A stretch of 64,000 bases of DNA, taken from Bacteroidales bacterium (GTDB lineage: Bacteria; Bacteroidota; Bacteroidia; Bacteroidales; JAADJA01). This document shows positions 36,278 through 45,992 of the stretch, piece by piece. A program made the translations under genes and the position numbers. Numbering within the stretch: position 1 is the stretch's first letter; each line of letters starts with the position of its first letter. Location of the stretch: assembly GCA_021740645.1 (NCBI GenBank), contig JAIOZL010000010.1, positions 1-64,000 of the forward strand. The letters are read 5' to 3'. A model generated the notes under the pieces. The model was given only the letters and a program-made list of their open reading frames with translations, was not told the origin of the DNA and searched no databases.

Positions 36278-37198
36278 CTAATGAACTGGCCCAACCTTTT
36301 CAAGGTTTTCAGATATTGCTTCAAAAACAGGTTTAGCCTCTTCCCAATTAAACCCTTTTAAAATAATAAAGAAGCGTCCAGATGGTTTAAAAGAAAAAAA
36401 TAATCCGTTTTTATCCTTCACTGTAAAACCATCTTCTACAAGCGAAAACTCTGTGAATTTCTTATTCATCTGCATCTTCCCTTTTGCACTTGCAAACCAT
36501 TCTCTCCGTTTTTTATCATTGTCATAAGAAAAAACAAAAATTGCTTTTTCAGCCCATTTTGTGACCACTCCATCATTAAAATTAGCAATTGCCCCGTGAC
36601 CAAAATTGAACACATTACTTAAACCAATCTGGCCTTTAATGTATTTTACTTCCCTGAATTCCAACTCCTCAATGTCTACTGAAAGCATAAGTGCCGGAAG
36701 CTTTCCTTTTGTTTTTATTCCAGTATCTGTAAAAGATGCAAATTTTTCCATCGTATTTATCATATCGGGGTCCTTTTTTGAAACGGAACACCTTATATAA
36801 TAATTGGCTTTATAAAAGTGTAAATAATAATCATATAAAATTCCTTGTTCACCCATATTAATAGGTACTCCCTTCCCACTGCTATTTAAAGTATAAATAC
36901 CATAGGCAGCATCATTTTGAGTCATCTCATAGATTTCTAGGTGTATTTTAACAGCCAGAGAATCCATATACGTACAATGGGCGACCTGCTTAAATCCATA
37001 TTCAAGGTAAATATCTGCTCCTCCATTTATAAACTCAAAAAGATCATCACCGGTAAAGAATTCCACTGAATCCCTCACAAGGCAACCATCAAACTGGCCA
37101 GATTTAGGAAATAGATCCCCTAATTGGTTTTGATTTTGTGAAATTACAATAAAGGGTAAAATAAAAAACAGTAATAAAAGAAATCTATTCGTTTTCAT
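36278..37198 (-). CDS. DUF6599-like exported protein
   Basis: 306 residues from ATG 37198; the longer frame uses TTG at 37219. Signal peptide (FLLLLFFILPFIVISQ). The segment YTGDDLFEFINGGADIYLEYGFKQV-type (FTGDDLFEFINGG) followed by YEMTQNDAAYGIYTL matches the DUF6599 pattern. It lies 4 nt after the DUF362 gene and is likely its operon partner. Function unknown. Confidence 0.72.
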   Translation of the reverse strand: MKTNRFLLLLFFILPFIVISQNQNQLGDLFPKSGQFDGCLVRDSVEFFTGDDLFEFINGGADIYLEYGFKQVAHCTYMDSLAVKIHLEIYEMTQNDAAYGIYTLNSSGKGVPINMGEQGILYDYYLHFYKANYYIRCSVSKKDPDMINTMEKFASFTDTGIKTKGKLPALMLSVDIEELEFREVKYIKGQIGLSNVFNFGHGAIANFNDGVVTKWAEKAIFVFSYDNDKKRREWFASAKGKMQMNKKFTEFSLVEDGFTVKDKNGLFFSFKPSGRFFIILKGFNWEEAKPVFEAISENLEKVGPVH

Positions 37199-37202
37199 AG
37201 TA

Positions 37203-38156
37203 TTATATGGTTTGTTCAATAATATTTAATTTCTCAAAGTGCATATCCCCTATCCCAATTTCATGCGCCTTCACAACTGTTAAAATTTCATCATGTGAAT
37301 ACCCAAGATAAGTACAGGTAAGTGCATCAAGTGCTACAATATCAGTACCTGCCACAATTTTTTGAAGTTTTTCTAAAGTACCTGGCCCAGAGGGTCCGTT
37401 ATCAAGAATGAACTCGGTAGAATCAATTATACATAAATCTGTTTTCCTTAATGCATTCTGATCGGCAATACATTGTGCGATATATTCTGGATCATTTCTT
37501 TCTCCCGAGCCAAGATGGAAAGTTACGTTCGCCTTGCGCGTAGAAACACCCATAATGTTTTTCAGGGCACCGGTTAATAAAGTAGTCATGTGATGTTTAG
37601 AAATGGCAAGATTCACAAAGACATCGCATTCCAGCCATTTTTTGACTACTTCTGTTTCCTTAAGTGACTTTCCGCGATCAATATTATCTATTATAACGAA
37701 ATCCTTGTCATTAAATTCTGCAGGAAAAGTATTGGTTTCAACTTGCCTGAGGCTGTTAATTTGATCTTTGAATTTTTCATAATGTCGGCTACGTTTCCAA
37801 TACTCATCTTTAACCACCTGTAAGCAAGTAATTTCGGAAGCACCGGCTTTAACTAATTCTTTCACTACTGCAATGGCAATATCAGGATTTACATAAGTAC
37901 CAAAGTTTTCAAAATCTGAATTAATTAAGAGTCCGACATTTGATCCTTTAGGCACAAACTTTTCTATTCCACCAAGCATCTCAAGGGCTTCAAGGGTATT
38001 GCCAAAATAGTCTTCACCCTGCACCACGACTATGTCGGCCGGAGATTTGAATACAGAACACGATGAAAGTCCGGGTATTGAGGATACACCAGCAATTGCA
38101 ATACCCGCTTTACTGCTATCCTTAATAAAATTTCTTCTTGTGATACCTTTTGTCAT
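37203..38156 (-). CDS. DUF362 domain protein with Tat signal and lipobox
   Basis: 317 residues. The N-terminus has a twin-arginine motif (TRRNFIKDSS) and a hydrophobic stretch ending in a lipobox-like LSSC with Cys33, so a Tat-exported lipoprotein is likely. The rest (VGLLINSDFENFGTYVNPDIAIAVVKEL, HHMTTLLTGALKNIMGV) fits DUF362, a family often associated with iron-sulfur or redox proteins, though no Cys cluster is seen here. It forms an operon with the DUF6599-like gene. The folded-export signal hints at a cofactor-bearing protein. Confidence 0.8.
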   Translation of the reverse strand: MTKGITRRNFIKDSSKAGIAIAGVSSIPGLSSCSVFKSPADIVVVQGEDYFGNTLEALEMLGGIEKFVPKGSNVGLLINSDFENFGTYVNPDIAIAVVKELVKAGASEITCLQVVKDEYWKRSRHYEKFKDQINSLRQVETNTFPAEFNDKDFVIIDNIDRGKSLKETEVVKKWLECDVFVNLAISKHHMTTLLTGALKNIMGVSTRKANVTFHLGSGERNDPEYIAQCIADQNALRKTDLCIIDSTEFILDNGPSGPGTLEKLQKIVAGTDIVALDALTCTYLGYSHDEILTVVKAHEIGIGDMHFEKLNIIEQTI

Positions 38157-38352
38157 TATAATGTAGATGTAATTTTTTTCAAAAGTAACATTTCAACCTT
38201 ATAAATCAAACACTTTGTTATCTTACTAACAATATAGTTATTCAAAGTGTTTATAACCTTGTAAAAGCTCTTCAGACTTTGTATTGTATCCATAAAAGAG
38301 GCATGTTAATAAGTATCGTAAGTAAAATAAAAAGGGAGCCTTCAAATTGCTC

Positions 38353-38360
38353 TATTTTTG
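38353..38360 (+). promoter_or_regulatory. -7 box of the beta-helix/PKD gene
   Basis: TATTTTTG matches TAnnTTTG, 38 nt before ATG 38399. It lies inside the longer TTG-initiated frame and so supports the later start. Confidence 0.5.
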
Positions 38361-38398
38361 CAACCTACTACACTGCAGTAACGAAGAGATATTTTATT

Positions 38399-41080
38399 AT
38401 GAGAGAGAGTTTACTAGGATTGCTACTAATAGCTTGGTTTTCAATTTTTGGGCAATACAACACAACAGTCTATATTGATCCTGACTATACAGGGACTGAA
38501 ACCGGAACAATCACACAACCCTTTAATTCGTGGAGTGATTTCAATTTTTCAAGTAACACGGCCTACCTTCAAAAAAGAGGTACAATTGCACAGGGAGGTA
38601 TGGTGGTTACCAGTAAGAATTATTTACTAATCGGTGCCTATGGATCTGGCAACGATCCTGTTATTACAGGAATACCAGGACAAGAAACCAGCATTATTTC
38701 TTTTTTTAAGAGCAATCATTGTGTAGTGGAAAACTTAACGATTACAGGGCACCATCCTTCAGCTCCAACTGCCGGTGTTTACATTACCGGAAATTGGATT
38801 GGGAATATTACTTCTAGTGATATTACGGTAAAAAACTGCGACATCTCTTATTGCTATAATGGAGTCAGGGTATTACCCGGGACGAGTGATGTTGATAAAG
38901 TTACCGTGGAAAATTGCGAAATACATCATATAAACGAAGATGGTATTTTCGCCATTGATCTCAATAATTTTACCTGCCGTAATTCACATATTTACTTCGT
39001 TAATCTCGATTGGCACTATCATGGCCATACAGTAGCAGATGCCCCCGGTGACGGAATTCAACTCGGTAATGATTGTGATAATTTTTTGATCGAAGGCTGT
39101 ATCATTGATCGTAGATATACAGGTTTAAAATTCTGTTTTATTCATAATGGTAATAACATGGGATTTGAAAACGATGGGATAATAAGAGATTGTGCGTTTT
39201 ATCCTCCAAAAGATACAATTGGTGGGCCAAGCGCAGGTGGTGCTATTTATTTGTATGATGGCGACTCCATTTTAATTGAACGTACCAAAATTATAGGGAC
39301 TGACCGTATTTATTCGAATGATGCAGGGGTTGGCGGCCAACTTTCGTTTGACCATATTATCATGAATTATGTTCTCGGTGATTCTGTGCATAATTTTAAA
39401 GTGGGTTTGTTCAATGAATTTTGCGAGTTAAATAATGTGACTTTTACATCCAATCGTCCCAATGTTACCATGCTAGATTTGTCGGGTGGCTTAACAAACA
39501 TAACTAATAGTGCATTTGCATGCGGTCCAAATACTGCCCCAACTTACGGCATCATTACACAGTCGAATAATTTAGTTTATATAGGAGATGATTCTAATTG
39601 GGGTTCAACCTTTGGTTGGGCAGATTGGGCAAACGGGGATTACCATCTTCTTGAAACGTCTCCCCTGATAGATGCAGGAAGTGATGTAGGTCAGGCTTTG
39701 GACCTAGATAATCTGCCGGTACCTTTTGGTATAGCTCCGGATATTGGTTGTTATGAATATTCTTCATCATCCGGCCTGGCGCCCATTCCTGATTTTAATG
39801 TATTGGATACTGTAATAAATATGGGTGAGAGTGTACATTTTTTTGATGCATCTCTAAATAACCCTACCAGTTGGTTATGGGTATTTGATGAAGGAAATCC
39901 TGCGTTTTCTTATGACCAAAACCCAACAATTAATTACAATTCCTCAGGAATGCATGATGTAACACTGGTTGCAATAAATTCATCAGGTTATAATGTCAAG
40001 TCAAAAAAAAATTATATTCATGTACTACAACCAGCCCTTGCACCAATCACTGATTTTAGTACAATGGATACATTGGTTCATCCCGGTGATCTGGTGTCTT
40101 TTATCGACAATAGTTTGAATAATCCCACAATGTGGATATGGTTATTTGAAGGGGGTAACCCTCAAATGTCAAACCTTCAAAACCCAATAATAAGCTACGA
40201 TTCATCCGGAGTGTATAATGTAATGCTTATTGCAAAAAATGCTATTGGACAGGATATTGAAATAAAAACGAGTTACATTGAAGTTTATGAATCCTTTAGC
40301 CCCCCACATGCTAATTTTGCTCCTTCAGATTCTGTATTAGCCATAGGTGAAACTATTTTATTTACTGATAAAAGTGGCAACACCCCTACTTCATGGAATT
40401 GGTTTTTTGAGGCCGGTTCACCATCTGTTTCCAATCTTGAAAATCCCCAGGTAACCTATAATAGTATGGGGGAATTTAATGTTATTCTTGTCGTAAAAAA
40501 TGCCTTTGGAAATGATATAGAAATTAAATCCAAGTATATTCGTGTCTATAATCCAAACCTGGCCCCAGTTGCCAATTTTTCTGCAAATAAAACATATATT
40601 AACCCGGGAGATTCAGTAAGTTTTACGGATGAAAGCTTAAATGTTCCTACCACATGGACCTGGGTTTTCGAAGGCGTAACTCCAAATATTGTTAATACAC
40701 AAAATCCAACCGTTAAATATACCAATCCGGGCAATTATAACGTAATGCTTATCGCTGCAAACCCAGGAGGGACTTCCTCAAAAATAAAAACGGATGTAAT
40801 ACATGTTTCAAATAGTGAAGAAAATACATTTTTCCCTTTTTATAATCAAATAACAGTTCATGAGCTTGATACTGTTATGTTTACTGACCCTGATAAATCC
40901 AGTTCATATTTTGGAATGTGGATACTGGAAGGGGGTTTTCCCGTATCCTCTGTTTTAAAAGTTCCCCGTGTTATTTATAAAAATGAAGGGAATTATAAAC
41001 TTAAATTGTTATTGTCAGACGGGGATAACCTGGGGATTTTAACAAAAGAGACCAGTGTTATCGTATTACCAAAAAAATAA
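38399..41080 (+). CDS. Secreted right-handed beta-helix protein with PKD repeats
   Basis: 893 residues from ATG 38399; the open frame reaches TTG 38279, but the signal peptide MRESLLGLLLIAWFSIFGQ begins at 38399 and a -7 box lies just upstream. Residues about 20-440 form a parallel beta-helix-like region (VENLTITGHHPSAPTAGVYI, VKNCDISYCYNGVRV, IEGCIIDRRYTG), as in pectate-lyase-fold proteins. Four PKD repeats follow, each with NxPT-x-W-x-W-x-F-[DE] and N-P-x-[IV]-x-Y. There is a degenerate fifth copy at the end. No type IX sorting domain is evident, unlike the other secreted proteins here. Carbohydrate binding or degradation is possible. Confidence 0.82.
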   Translation: MRESLLGLLLIAWFSIFGQYNTTVYIDPDYTGTETGTITQPFNSWSDFNFSSNTAYLQKRGTIAQGGMVVTSKNYLLIGAYGSGNDPVITGIPGQETSIISFFKSNHCVVENLTITGHHPSAPTAGVYITGNWIGNITSSDITVKNCDISYCYNGVRVLPGTSDVDKVTVENCEIHHINEDGIFAIDLNNFTCRNSHIYFVNLDWHYHGHTVADAPGDGIQLGNDCDNFLIEGCIIDRRYTGLKFCFIHNGNNMGFENDGIIRDCAFYPPKDTIGGPSAGGAIYLYDGDSILIERTKIIGTDRIYSNDAGVGGQLSFDHIIMNYVLGDSVHNFKVGLFNEFCELNNVTFTSNRPNVTMLDLSGGLTNITNSAFACGPNTAPTYGIITQSNNLVYIGDDSNWGSTFGWADWANGDYHLLETSPLIDAGSDVGQALDLDNLPVPFGIAPDIGCYEYSSSSGLAPIPDFNVLDTVINMGESVHFFDASLNNPTSWLWVFDEGNPAFSYDQNPTINYNSSGMHDVTLVAINSSGYNVKSKKNYIHVLQPALAPITDFSTMDTLVHPGDLVSFIDNSLNNPTMWIWLFEGGNPQMSNLQNPIISYDSSGVYNVMLIAKNAIGQDIEIKTSYIEVYESFSPPHANFAPSDSVLAIGETILFTDKSGNTPTSWNWFFEAGSPSVSNLENPQVTYNSMGEFNVILVVKNAFGNDIEIKSKYIRVYNPNLAPVANFSANKTYINPGDSVSFTDESLNVPTTWTWVFEGVTPNIVNTQNPTVKYTNPGNYNVMLIAANPGGTSSKIKTDVIHVSNSEENTFFPFYNQITVHELDTVMFTDPDKSSSYFGMWILEGGFPVSSVLKVPRVIYKNEGNYKLKLLLSDGDNLGILTKETSVIVLPKK

Positions 41081-41084
41081 TATT

Positions 41085-42179
41085 TTAGTGAGAAGGATAA
41101 TCTAAATATCCTTTTTCTCCCCCATAATAAAAAGTATTTTCGTCCCAGGTATTGAGCGAAGTGCTTTTTTTAAAGCGTTCGACCAAATCAGGATTAGATA
41201 TAAATAATTTTCCGTATGCTATAGCATCTGCCACACCGGAAGAAATGGCCATATTTCCACTTTCAAAATTAAAATTCACATTGGTAATTAACTTACCAGA
41301 ATAAACCTTTCTGAAATGTGGTGTCACTTTTTTTAGATAATTTGAATATTTACCAGGAGGATCTAGTGCAACATAAGGTTCCATTAAATGCAAATAGGCA
41401 AGATTAAAATCATTCAAATAATTAATCAAATATTCATACAAGGCTACTGGATTCGAATCCATCATGTCTTTATAAATCCCACTTGGAGAAAGCCTTATCC
41501 CTACCCTATCAGACCCGATTACTGTGCAACATGCTTCAACAACTTCCAAAACAAACCTGCATCGGTTCGCTATACTTCCACCATAAATATCTTTTCTGTG
41601 ATTGGAACCATCATGCAGGAACTGATCAGGAAGGTATCCATTGGCAGCATGTATTTCTATTCCATCAAAACCCGCCTCTATCGAATTGATTGCCGCTTGT
41701 TTGTAATCCTCAATTATCCGGGAAATTTCCTTTATTTCAAGGGTTCTGGGAACCTCCATTTCCATTTGTCCCTGAGGTGTGTTAATCTGGCCATTAGCTT
41801 TTATTGAGGATGCAGATACAGGGATGTTGTTATTGGGTTGTAACAGAGAATGTGAAATCCGGCCTGTATGCCATAGTTGTAAAAATATAAGTCCTCCGCT
41901 TTTATGAACTCCTTTTGTTACCTTTTTCCAGGCTTCTATTTGAATATCATTATAAATCCCGGGACTATTCATATACCCAACTGCTTGTGCTGATATATTT
42001 GTAGCTTCTGCAATGATCAATCCGGCAGATGCCCTTTGTTGATAATACGTGGCCATTATTTCTGTGGGAATATGGTCAGTAGTGGCTCTTCGTCGGGTAA
42101 GCGGTGCCATTATTACCCTATTCCTTAGTTCATACCTGCCTATTTTAAGAGGTTTAAATAAATGAGCGGATTTGTTCAT
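41085..42179 (-). CDS. Old yellow enzyme family NADH:flavin oxidoreductase
   Basis: About 364 residues from ATG 42179. The frame runs to ATG 42272, but the family begins near LFKPLKIG, and a -7 box at 42216-42223 lies between the two. Motifs: RNRVIMAPLTRRRA, LQLWHTGRIS (substrate/flavin pocket), AGFDGIEIHAANGYLPDQFLHD and the C-terminal ISNPDLVERFK. These FMN enzymes reduce activated C=C bonds (enoates, quinones, nitro compounds). It is divergent from the tyrosine-degradation operon; a link to that pathway is only positional. Confidence 0.88.
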   Translation of the reverse strand: MNKSAHLFKPLKIGRYELRNRVIMAPLTRRRATTDHIPTEIMATYYQQRASAGLIIAEATNISAQAVGYMNSPGIYNDIQIEAWKKVTKGVHKSGGLIFLQLWHTGRISHSLLQPNNNIPVSASSIKANGQINTPQGQMEMEVPRTLEIKEISRIIEDYKQAAINSIEAGFDGIEIHAANGYLPDQFLHDGSNHRKDIYGGSIANRCRFVLEVVEACCTVIGSDRVGIRLSPSGIYKDMMDSNPVALYEYLINYLNDFNLAYLHLMEPYVALDPPGKYSNYLKKVTPHFRKVYSGKLITNVNFNFESGNMAISSGVADAIAYGKLFISNPDLVERFKKSTSLNTWDENTFYYGGEKGYLDYPSH

Positions 42180-42215
42180 TTCACGATTGGCTAAATATCC
42201 TAATTTACAAATTGT

Positions 42216-42223
42216 CAAAACTA
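42216..42223 (-). promoter_or_regulatory. -7 box of the OYE gene
   Basis: Minus-strand TAGTTTTG matches TAnnTTTG, 36 nt before ATG 42179, which supports that start. Confidence 0.5.
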
Positions 42224-42311
42224 TCACTTTCTGCCACAAAGAAATGAAAATTATTCTATCTTTGTTCATCATTTAGAATTGATCTAAATTGATTCCAAAA
42301 TTCATTTATTT

Positions 42312-42332
42312 GTTTTGTTTTTTGAACAAAAC
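42312..42332. repeat. Inverted repeat between the OYE and homogentisate dioxygenase genes
   Basis: GTTTTGTT (42312-42319), spacer TTTTG, AACAAAAC (42325-42332): perfect 8-bp arms in a divergent intergenic region, so an operator candidate for the aromatic-degradation operon. A/T-rich context lowers its weight. Confidence 0.4.
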
Positions 42333-42394
42333 CTTTTCAAATGAATTATAAGTAGCAATATCATAGTAAGAGAGCATTTTAAATTAAATCTGAT

Positions 42395-43552
42395 ATGCCA
42401 CATTATCATAAACTAGGTAAGATACCTGCAAAGCGACACATTCAATTCAGAAAACCTGATGGGAGTCTTTATGCTGAACAATTGGTTTCTACTGAGGGAT
42501 TTTCCGATACTTATTCACTCACGTATCATTGTTATCCCCCTACACTGGTTAGTTCCATTGAAAAGGAATATTCTGTTGCTCCTGAAATTGCGATTACAAA
42601 AAATTTACAACACCGTTCTTTCCAGGGTTTCCAAATTAATCCTGTAGAGGATTATATAAAAAGCAGGATTCCCGTTTTAGTCAATAATGATGTATATATT
42701 AGTCTGGCCTCTCCCATTGATTCGATGAAGGATTATTTTTATAAAAATTCAGGTGCAGATGAAATGATATTTGTACACAAAGGAGAAGGCACACTAAAGA
42801 CAATGTATGGTAACCTTGATTTCAAATATGGAGATCATTTGGTAATTCCAAGGGGTATTATTTATCAAATGATATTTAATACATCCGAAAACCGGCTGTT
42901 TATTGTTGAATCTTTCAGTCCTCTGCGTTTCCCAAAAAGATATATGAATAAAGCAGGACAATTACTTGAGCATTCTCCTTTTTATGAGAGGGACATAAGG
43001 AAACCTGCTAATCTTGAAACTTACGATGAAAAGGGAGATTTCAAAGTTCTGGTTAAAAGAGAGGATTTGATTTATCCTTATCATTATGCTACACATCCTT
43101 TTGATGTTGTTGGCTGGGACGGATATCACTATCCTTATGCACTATCCATTCATGATTTTGAGCCCATTACCGGGAGAATCCACCAGCCCCCTCCTGTCCA
43201 CCAAACGTTCGAAACCCCCACTTTTGTAATGTGTGCCTTCGTACCCCGCTTATACGATTATCATCCTGATGCTATACCAGCTCCATATAATCATAGCAAT
43301 GTAGATTCGGACGAGGTGTTATACTATGTAGATGGAGAATTTATGAGTCGCAAACATGTGGAACAGGGAATGATCACTTTACATCCTATTGGAATACCAC
43401 ATGGCCCCCATCCTGGTGCGGTCGAAAAAAGCATTGGACAAAAAGAAACCCGCGAATTAGCAGTAATGGTTGACACTTTTAAACCTCTTCATATTACTAA
43501 ACAAGCCCTTGAAATAGAGGATAAAGACTATTTTAAGTCATGGATTGATTAA
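42395..43552 (+). CDS. hmgA: Homogentisate 1,2-dioxygenase
   Basis: 385 residues. The start (PHYHKLGKIPAKRHIQFR) and the C-terminal cupin segments (VIPRGIIYQMIF; NHSNVDSDEVLYYVDGEFMS; HPIGIPHGPHPGAVEKS) match the iron(II) dioxygenase that opens the homogentisate ring to maleylacetoacetate. His and Glu iron ligands lie in the DEVLYYVDG/H-P-x-G-x-P-H-G-P-H regions. It is shorter than the 430-residue Pseudomonas enzyme, as seen for other members in Bacteroidota. First gene of the operon hmgA-hppD-fahA-flavin reductase. Confidence 0.9.
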   Translation: MPHYHKLGKIPAKRHIQFRKPDGSLYAEQLVSTEGFSDTYSLTYHCYPPTLVSSIEKEYSVAPEIAITKNLQHRSFQGFQINPVEDYIKSRIPVLVNNDVYISLASPIDSMKDYFYKNSGADEMIFVHKGEGTLKTMYGNLDFKYGDHLVIPRGIIYQMIFNTSENRLFIVESFSPLRFPKRYMNKAGQLLEHSPFYERDIRKPANLETYDEKGDFKVLVKREDLIYPYHYATHPFDVVGWDGYHYPYALSIHDFEPITGRIHQPPPVHQTFETPTFVMCAFVPRLYDYHPDAIPAPYNHSNVDSDEVLYYVDGEFMSRKHVEQGMITLHPIGIPHGPHPGAVEKSIGQKETRELAVMVDTFKPLHITKQALEIEDKDYFKSWID

Positions 43553-43581
43553 ATACTATTAAAATAATAAATCTCATTAAA

Positions 43582-44676
43582 ATGGCAGAAAACTTTTTAC
43601 CCATCAATGGAACCGACTTCGTCGAATTTTATGTGGGCAACGCAAAACAAGCAGCATTCTATTATCAAACTGCGTTTGGATTTCAACCTCTTGCTTACAG
43701 CGGGCTTGAGACAGGTGACAAAAACAAAACCTCCTACGTGTTACGACAAGGAAAAGTAGTATTTGTATTAACCACAGCTTTAACCCCTGATTCTGAAATT
43801 GGGGAACATTGCAAACAGCATGGGGATGGGGTTAAATACGTTGCTCTTTGGGTTGATGATGCCACCCATTCATTTAATGAAACTGTTAAGCGTGGAGCCA
43901 AACCTTACCGCAAACCCACAAAATACTCAGATGAAAATGGAGAAGTGGTTATTTCCGGAATACACACCTATGGTGAAACCGTCCATTTGTTTGTTGAAAG
44001 AAAAAATTACAAAGGAATATTTTTACCAGGCTTCAGGGAATGGAAACCGGATTATAAAACTACCGATGTGGGATTAAAATTTATCGATCACATGGTAGGT
44101 AATGTAGACTGGGGACAAATGGATGTATGGGCAAAATTTTATCATGATGTAATGGGATTTGAACAATTGGTTTCTTTTGATGATAAGGATATTTCCACAG
44201 AATATTCAGCCCTGATGAGCAAGGTTATGGCAAATGATAACATGCGGATTAAATTTCCGATTAATGAACCGGCAAAAGGCAAAAAGAAATCGCAAATTGA
44301 AGAGTATATTGATTTTTATAAAGGTGCAGGAGTGCAACATGTTGCCCTGGCAACCAGTGATATCATACACACTGTTTCCGAACTTAGAAAAAGAGGTGTT
44401 GAATTTTTGTATGTTCCGGATACCTATTATAAAACAGTATCGGATCGTGTAGGATCAATAAAGGAAGATTTAAAAGTACTTCAGAGCCTTAATATATTAA
44501 TAGACAGGGATGACGAAGGATATTTACTACAGATTTTTACAAAACCCATCGAAGACAGGCCAACAGTGTTTTACGAGATTATTCAGAGAGAGGGTGCTTT
44601 ATCCTTTGGAAAAGGTAATTTTAAAGCCCTGTTCGAATCTATTGAACGTGAACAAGAAAGCAGGGGAACTTTATAA
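43582..44676 (+). CDS. hppD: 4-hydroxyphenylpyruvate dioxygenase
   Basis: 364 residues, two vicinal-oxygen-chelate halves. Motifs: DFVEFYVGNAKQAAFYYQTAFGF (first half), FIDHMVGNV (iron His), GVQHVALATSDI (second His), DEGYLLQIFTKP and FYEIIQREGALSFGKGNFKALF (iron Glu). It converts 4-hydroxyphenylpyruvate to homogentisate, feeding HmgA, whose gene ends 29 nt upstream. Confidence 0.95.
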   Translation: MAENFLPINGTDFVEFYVGNAKQAAFYYQTAFGFQPLAYSGLETGDKNKTSYVLRQGKVVFVLTTALTPDSEIGEHCKQHGDGVKYVALWVDDATHSFNETVKRGAKPYRKPTKYSDENGEVVISGIHTYGETVHLFVERKNYKGIFLPGFREWKPDYKTTDVGLKFIDHMVGNVDWGQMDVWAKFYHDVMGFEQLVSFDDKDISTEYSALMSKVMANDNMRIKFPINEPAKGKKKSQIEEYIDFYKGAGVQHVALATSDIIHTVSELRKRGVEFLYVPDTYYKTVSDRVGSIKEDLKVLQSLNILIDRDDEGYLLQIFTKPIEDRPTVFYEIIQREGALSFGKGNFKALFESIEREQESRGTL

Positions 44677-44714
44677 TTCCCTATTTATATAAATAACTTA
44701 TAAGATTTTAGTTA

Positions 44715-45992
44715 ATGATGATTAAAGCAAATAATCCTGACCTTGAATCATGGATAGAGGTACAAAATGGCAATGACTTTCCTATACAGAATATACCCTT
44801 TGGTGTGGTAGAATTAAAAAACGGAAAAACTCGCTGTGCTAGCCGTATTGGGAACTACGTAATTGACCTTTATGCCATTTCTTCTTATGGATATTTCGAT
44901 AATCTTGGTATTGATGACCTAAGGGTATTTAAAGAGCCTACATTAAATAATTTTATAGCACAAGGACAACCTGCATGGCGGGCAATCAGGGAAAGGATCT
45001 CCTATTTATTCAGTAAAGAAAACCCGCTTATAAGAGACAATATTGAGGAAAAATCAAAAATATTGCATCATATTCTTGATGTGAAAATGATGATGCCTGT
45101 TGCTGTTGGTGACTATACTGACTTTTATTCCAGCATTGAACATGCAACCAATGTGGGTAAAATGTTCCGTGATCCTGAAAATGCCCTTTTGCCAAATTGG
45201 AAACATATACCTGTAGGTTACCACGGGCGTAGTTCTTCCATTGTCGTATCTGGTACCAGCATTCACAGGCCTAAAGGTCAAACAAAAGCTGATGATGAAC
45301 TTTCTCCTGCTTTTGGCCCCTCAAAATTGTTTGATTTTGAACTTGAAATGGCATTTATTGCCGGGAAACAAAGTAAGTTGGGGGATTCAATTTCTGTAAG
45401 TGATGCAGAAAACCATATTTTCGGCCTTGTATTATTTAATGATCTGAGTGCACGAGATATTCAAAAATGGGAATATGTGCCACTTGGACCATTTCTGAGT
45501 AAAAACTTTGGCTCCGTTATATCTCCTTGGATAGTCACTTTGGACGCCCTTGAACCTTTCAGGGTAAATGGCCCCATCCAGGATCCCAAAGTTCTTCCCT
45601 ACCTGGAATTTGAAGGAAAGAAAAATTTTGATATAAACCTTGAAGTATTTATTCAGCCGGAAAATGGTGAAAAGAATAGTGTTTGTAGGTCGAATTTTAA
45701 ATACATGTACTGGAATATGGCCCAACAACTTGCCCACCATACCATAAATGGTTGCAACATTAATGTGGGCGACATGTATGGCTCTGGGACGATAAGTGGC
45801 CCAACCCCTGATTCTTTTGGTTCTATGATGGAACTTAGCTGGAAGGGTACAAGGCCAGTTAAACTGAAAGACGGAACTGAACGGAAATTTATTCAGGATA
45901 ATGATACAATTATTATGACAGGTTTTTGTAGAAATAATAATTTACGAATTGGATTTGGTGAAACGATAACTAAAATCTTACCAGCGAAATAA
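44715..45992 (+). CDS. fahA: Fumarylacetoacetase
   Basis: 425 residues. The N-terminal SH3-like part (PFGVVELKNGKTRCASRIGNYVIDL) and the catalytic part (DYTDFYSSIEHATNVGKMFRDP, VGYHGRSSSIVVSG, FDFELEMAFI, NDLSARDIQKWEYVPLGPF, GDMYGSGTISGP) are complete. The enzyme cleaves fumarylacetoacetate to fumarate and acetoacetate, the last step of tyrosine degradation. The maleylacetoacetate isomerase gene is not in this window. Its TAA overlaps the next ATG by one base. Confidence 0.95.
   Translation: MMIKANNPDLESWIEVQNGNDFPIQNIPFGVVELKNGKTRCASRIGNYVIDLYAISSYGYFDNLGIDDLRVFKEPTLNNFIAQGQPAWRAIRERISYLFSKENPLIRDNIEEKSKILHHILDVKMMMPVAVGDYTDFYSSIEHATNVGKMFRDPENALLPNWKHIPVGYHGRSSSIVVSGTSIHRPKGQTKADDELSPAFGPSKLFDFELEMAFIAGKQSKLGDSISVSDAENHIFGLVLFNDLSARDIQKWEYVPLGPFLSKNFGSVISPWIVTLDALEPFRVNGPIQDPKVLPYLEFEGKKNFDINLEVFIQPENGEKNSVCRSNFKYMYWNMAQQLAHHTINGCNINVGDMYGSGTISGPTPDSFGSMMELSWKGTRPVKLKDGTERKFIQDNDTIIMTGFCRNNNLRIGFGETITKILPAK

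Noticed and set aside
41388..41807. 139-codon plus-strand frame inside the OYE gene
   Set aside because: Antisense to a well-supported enzyme gene, with no start signal or family match.
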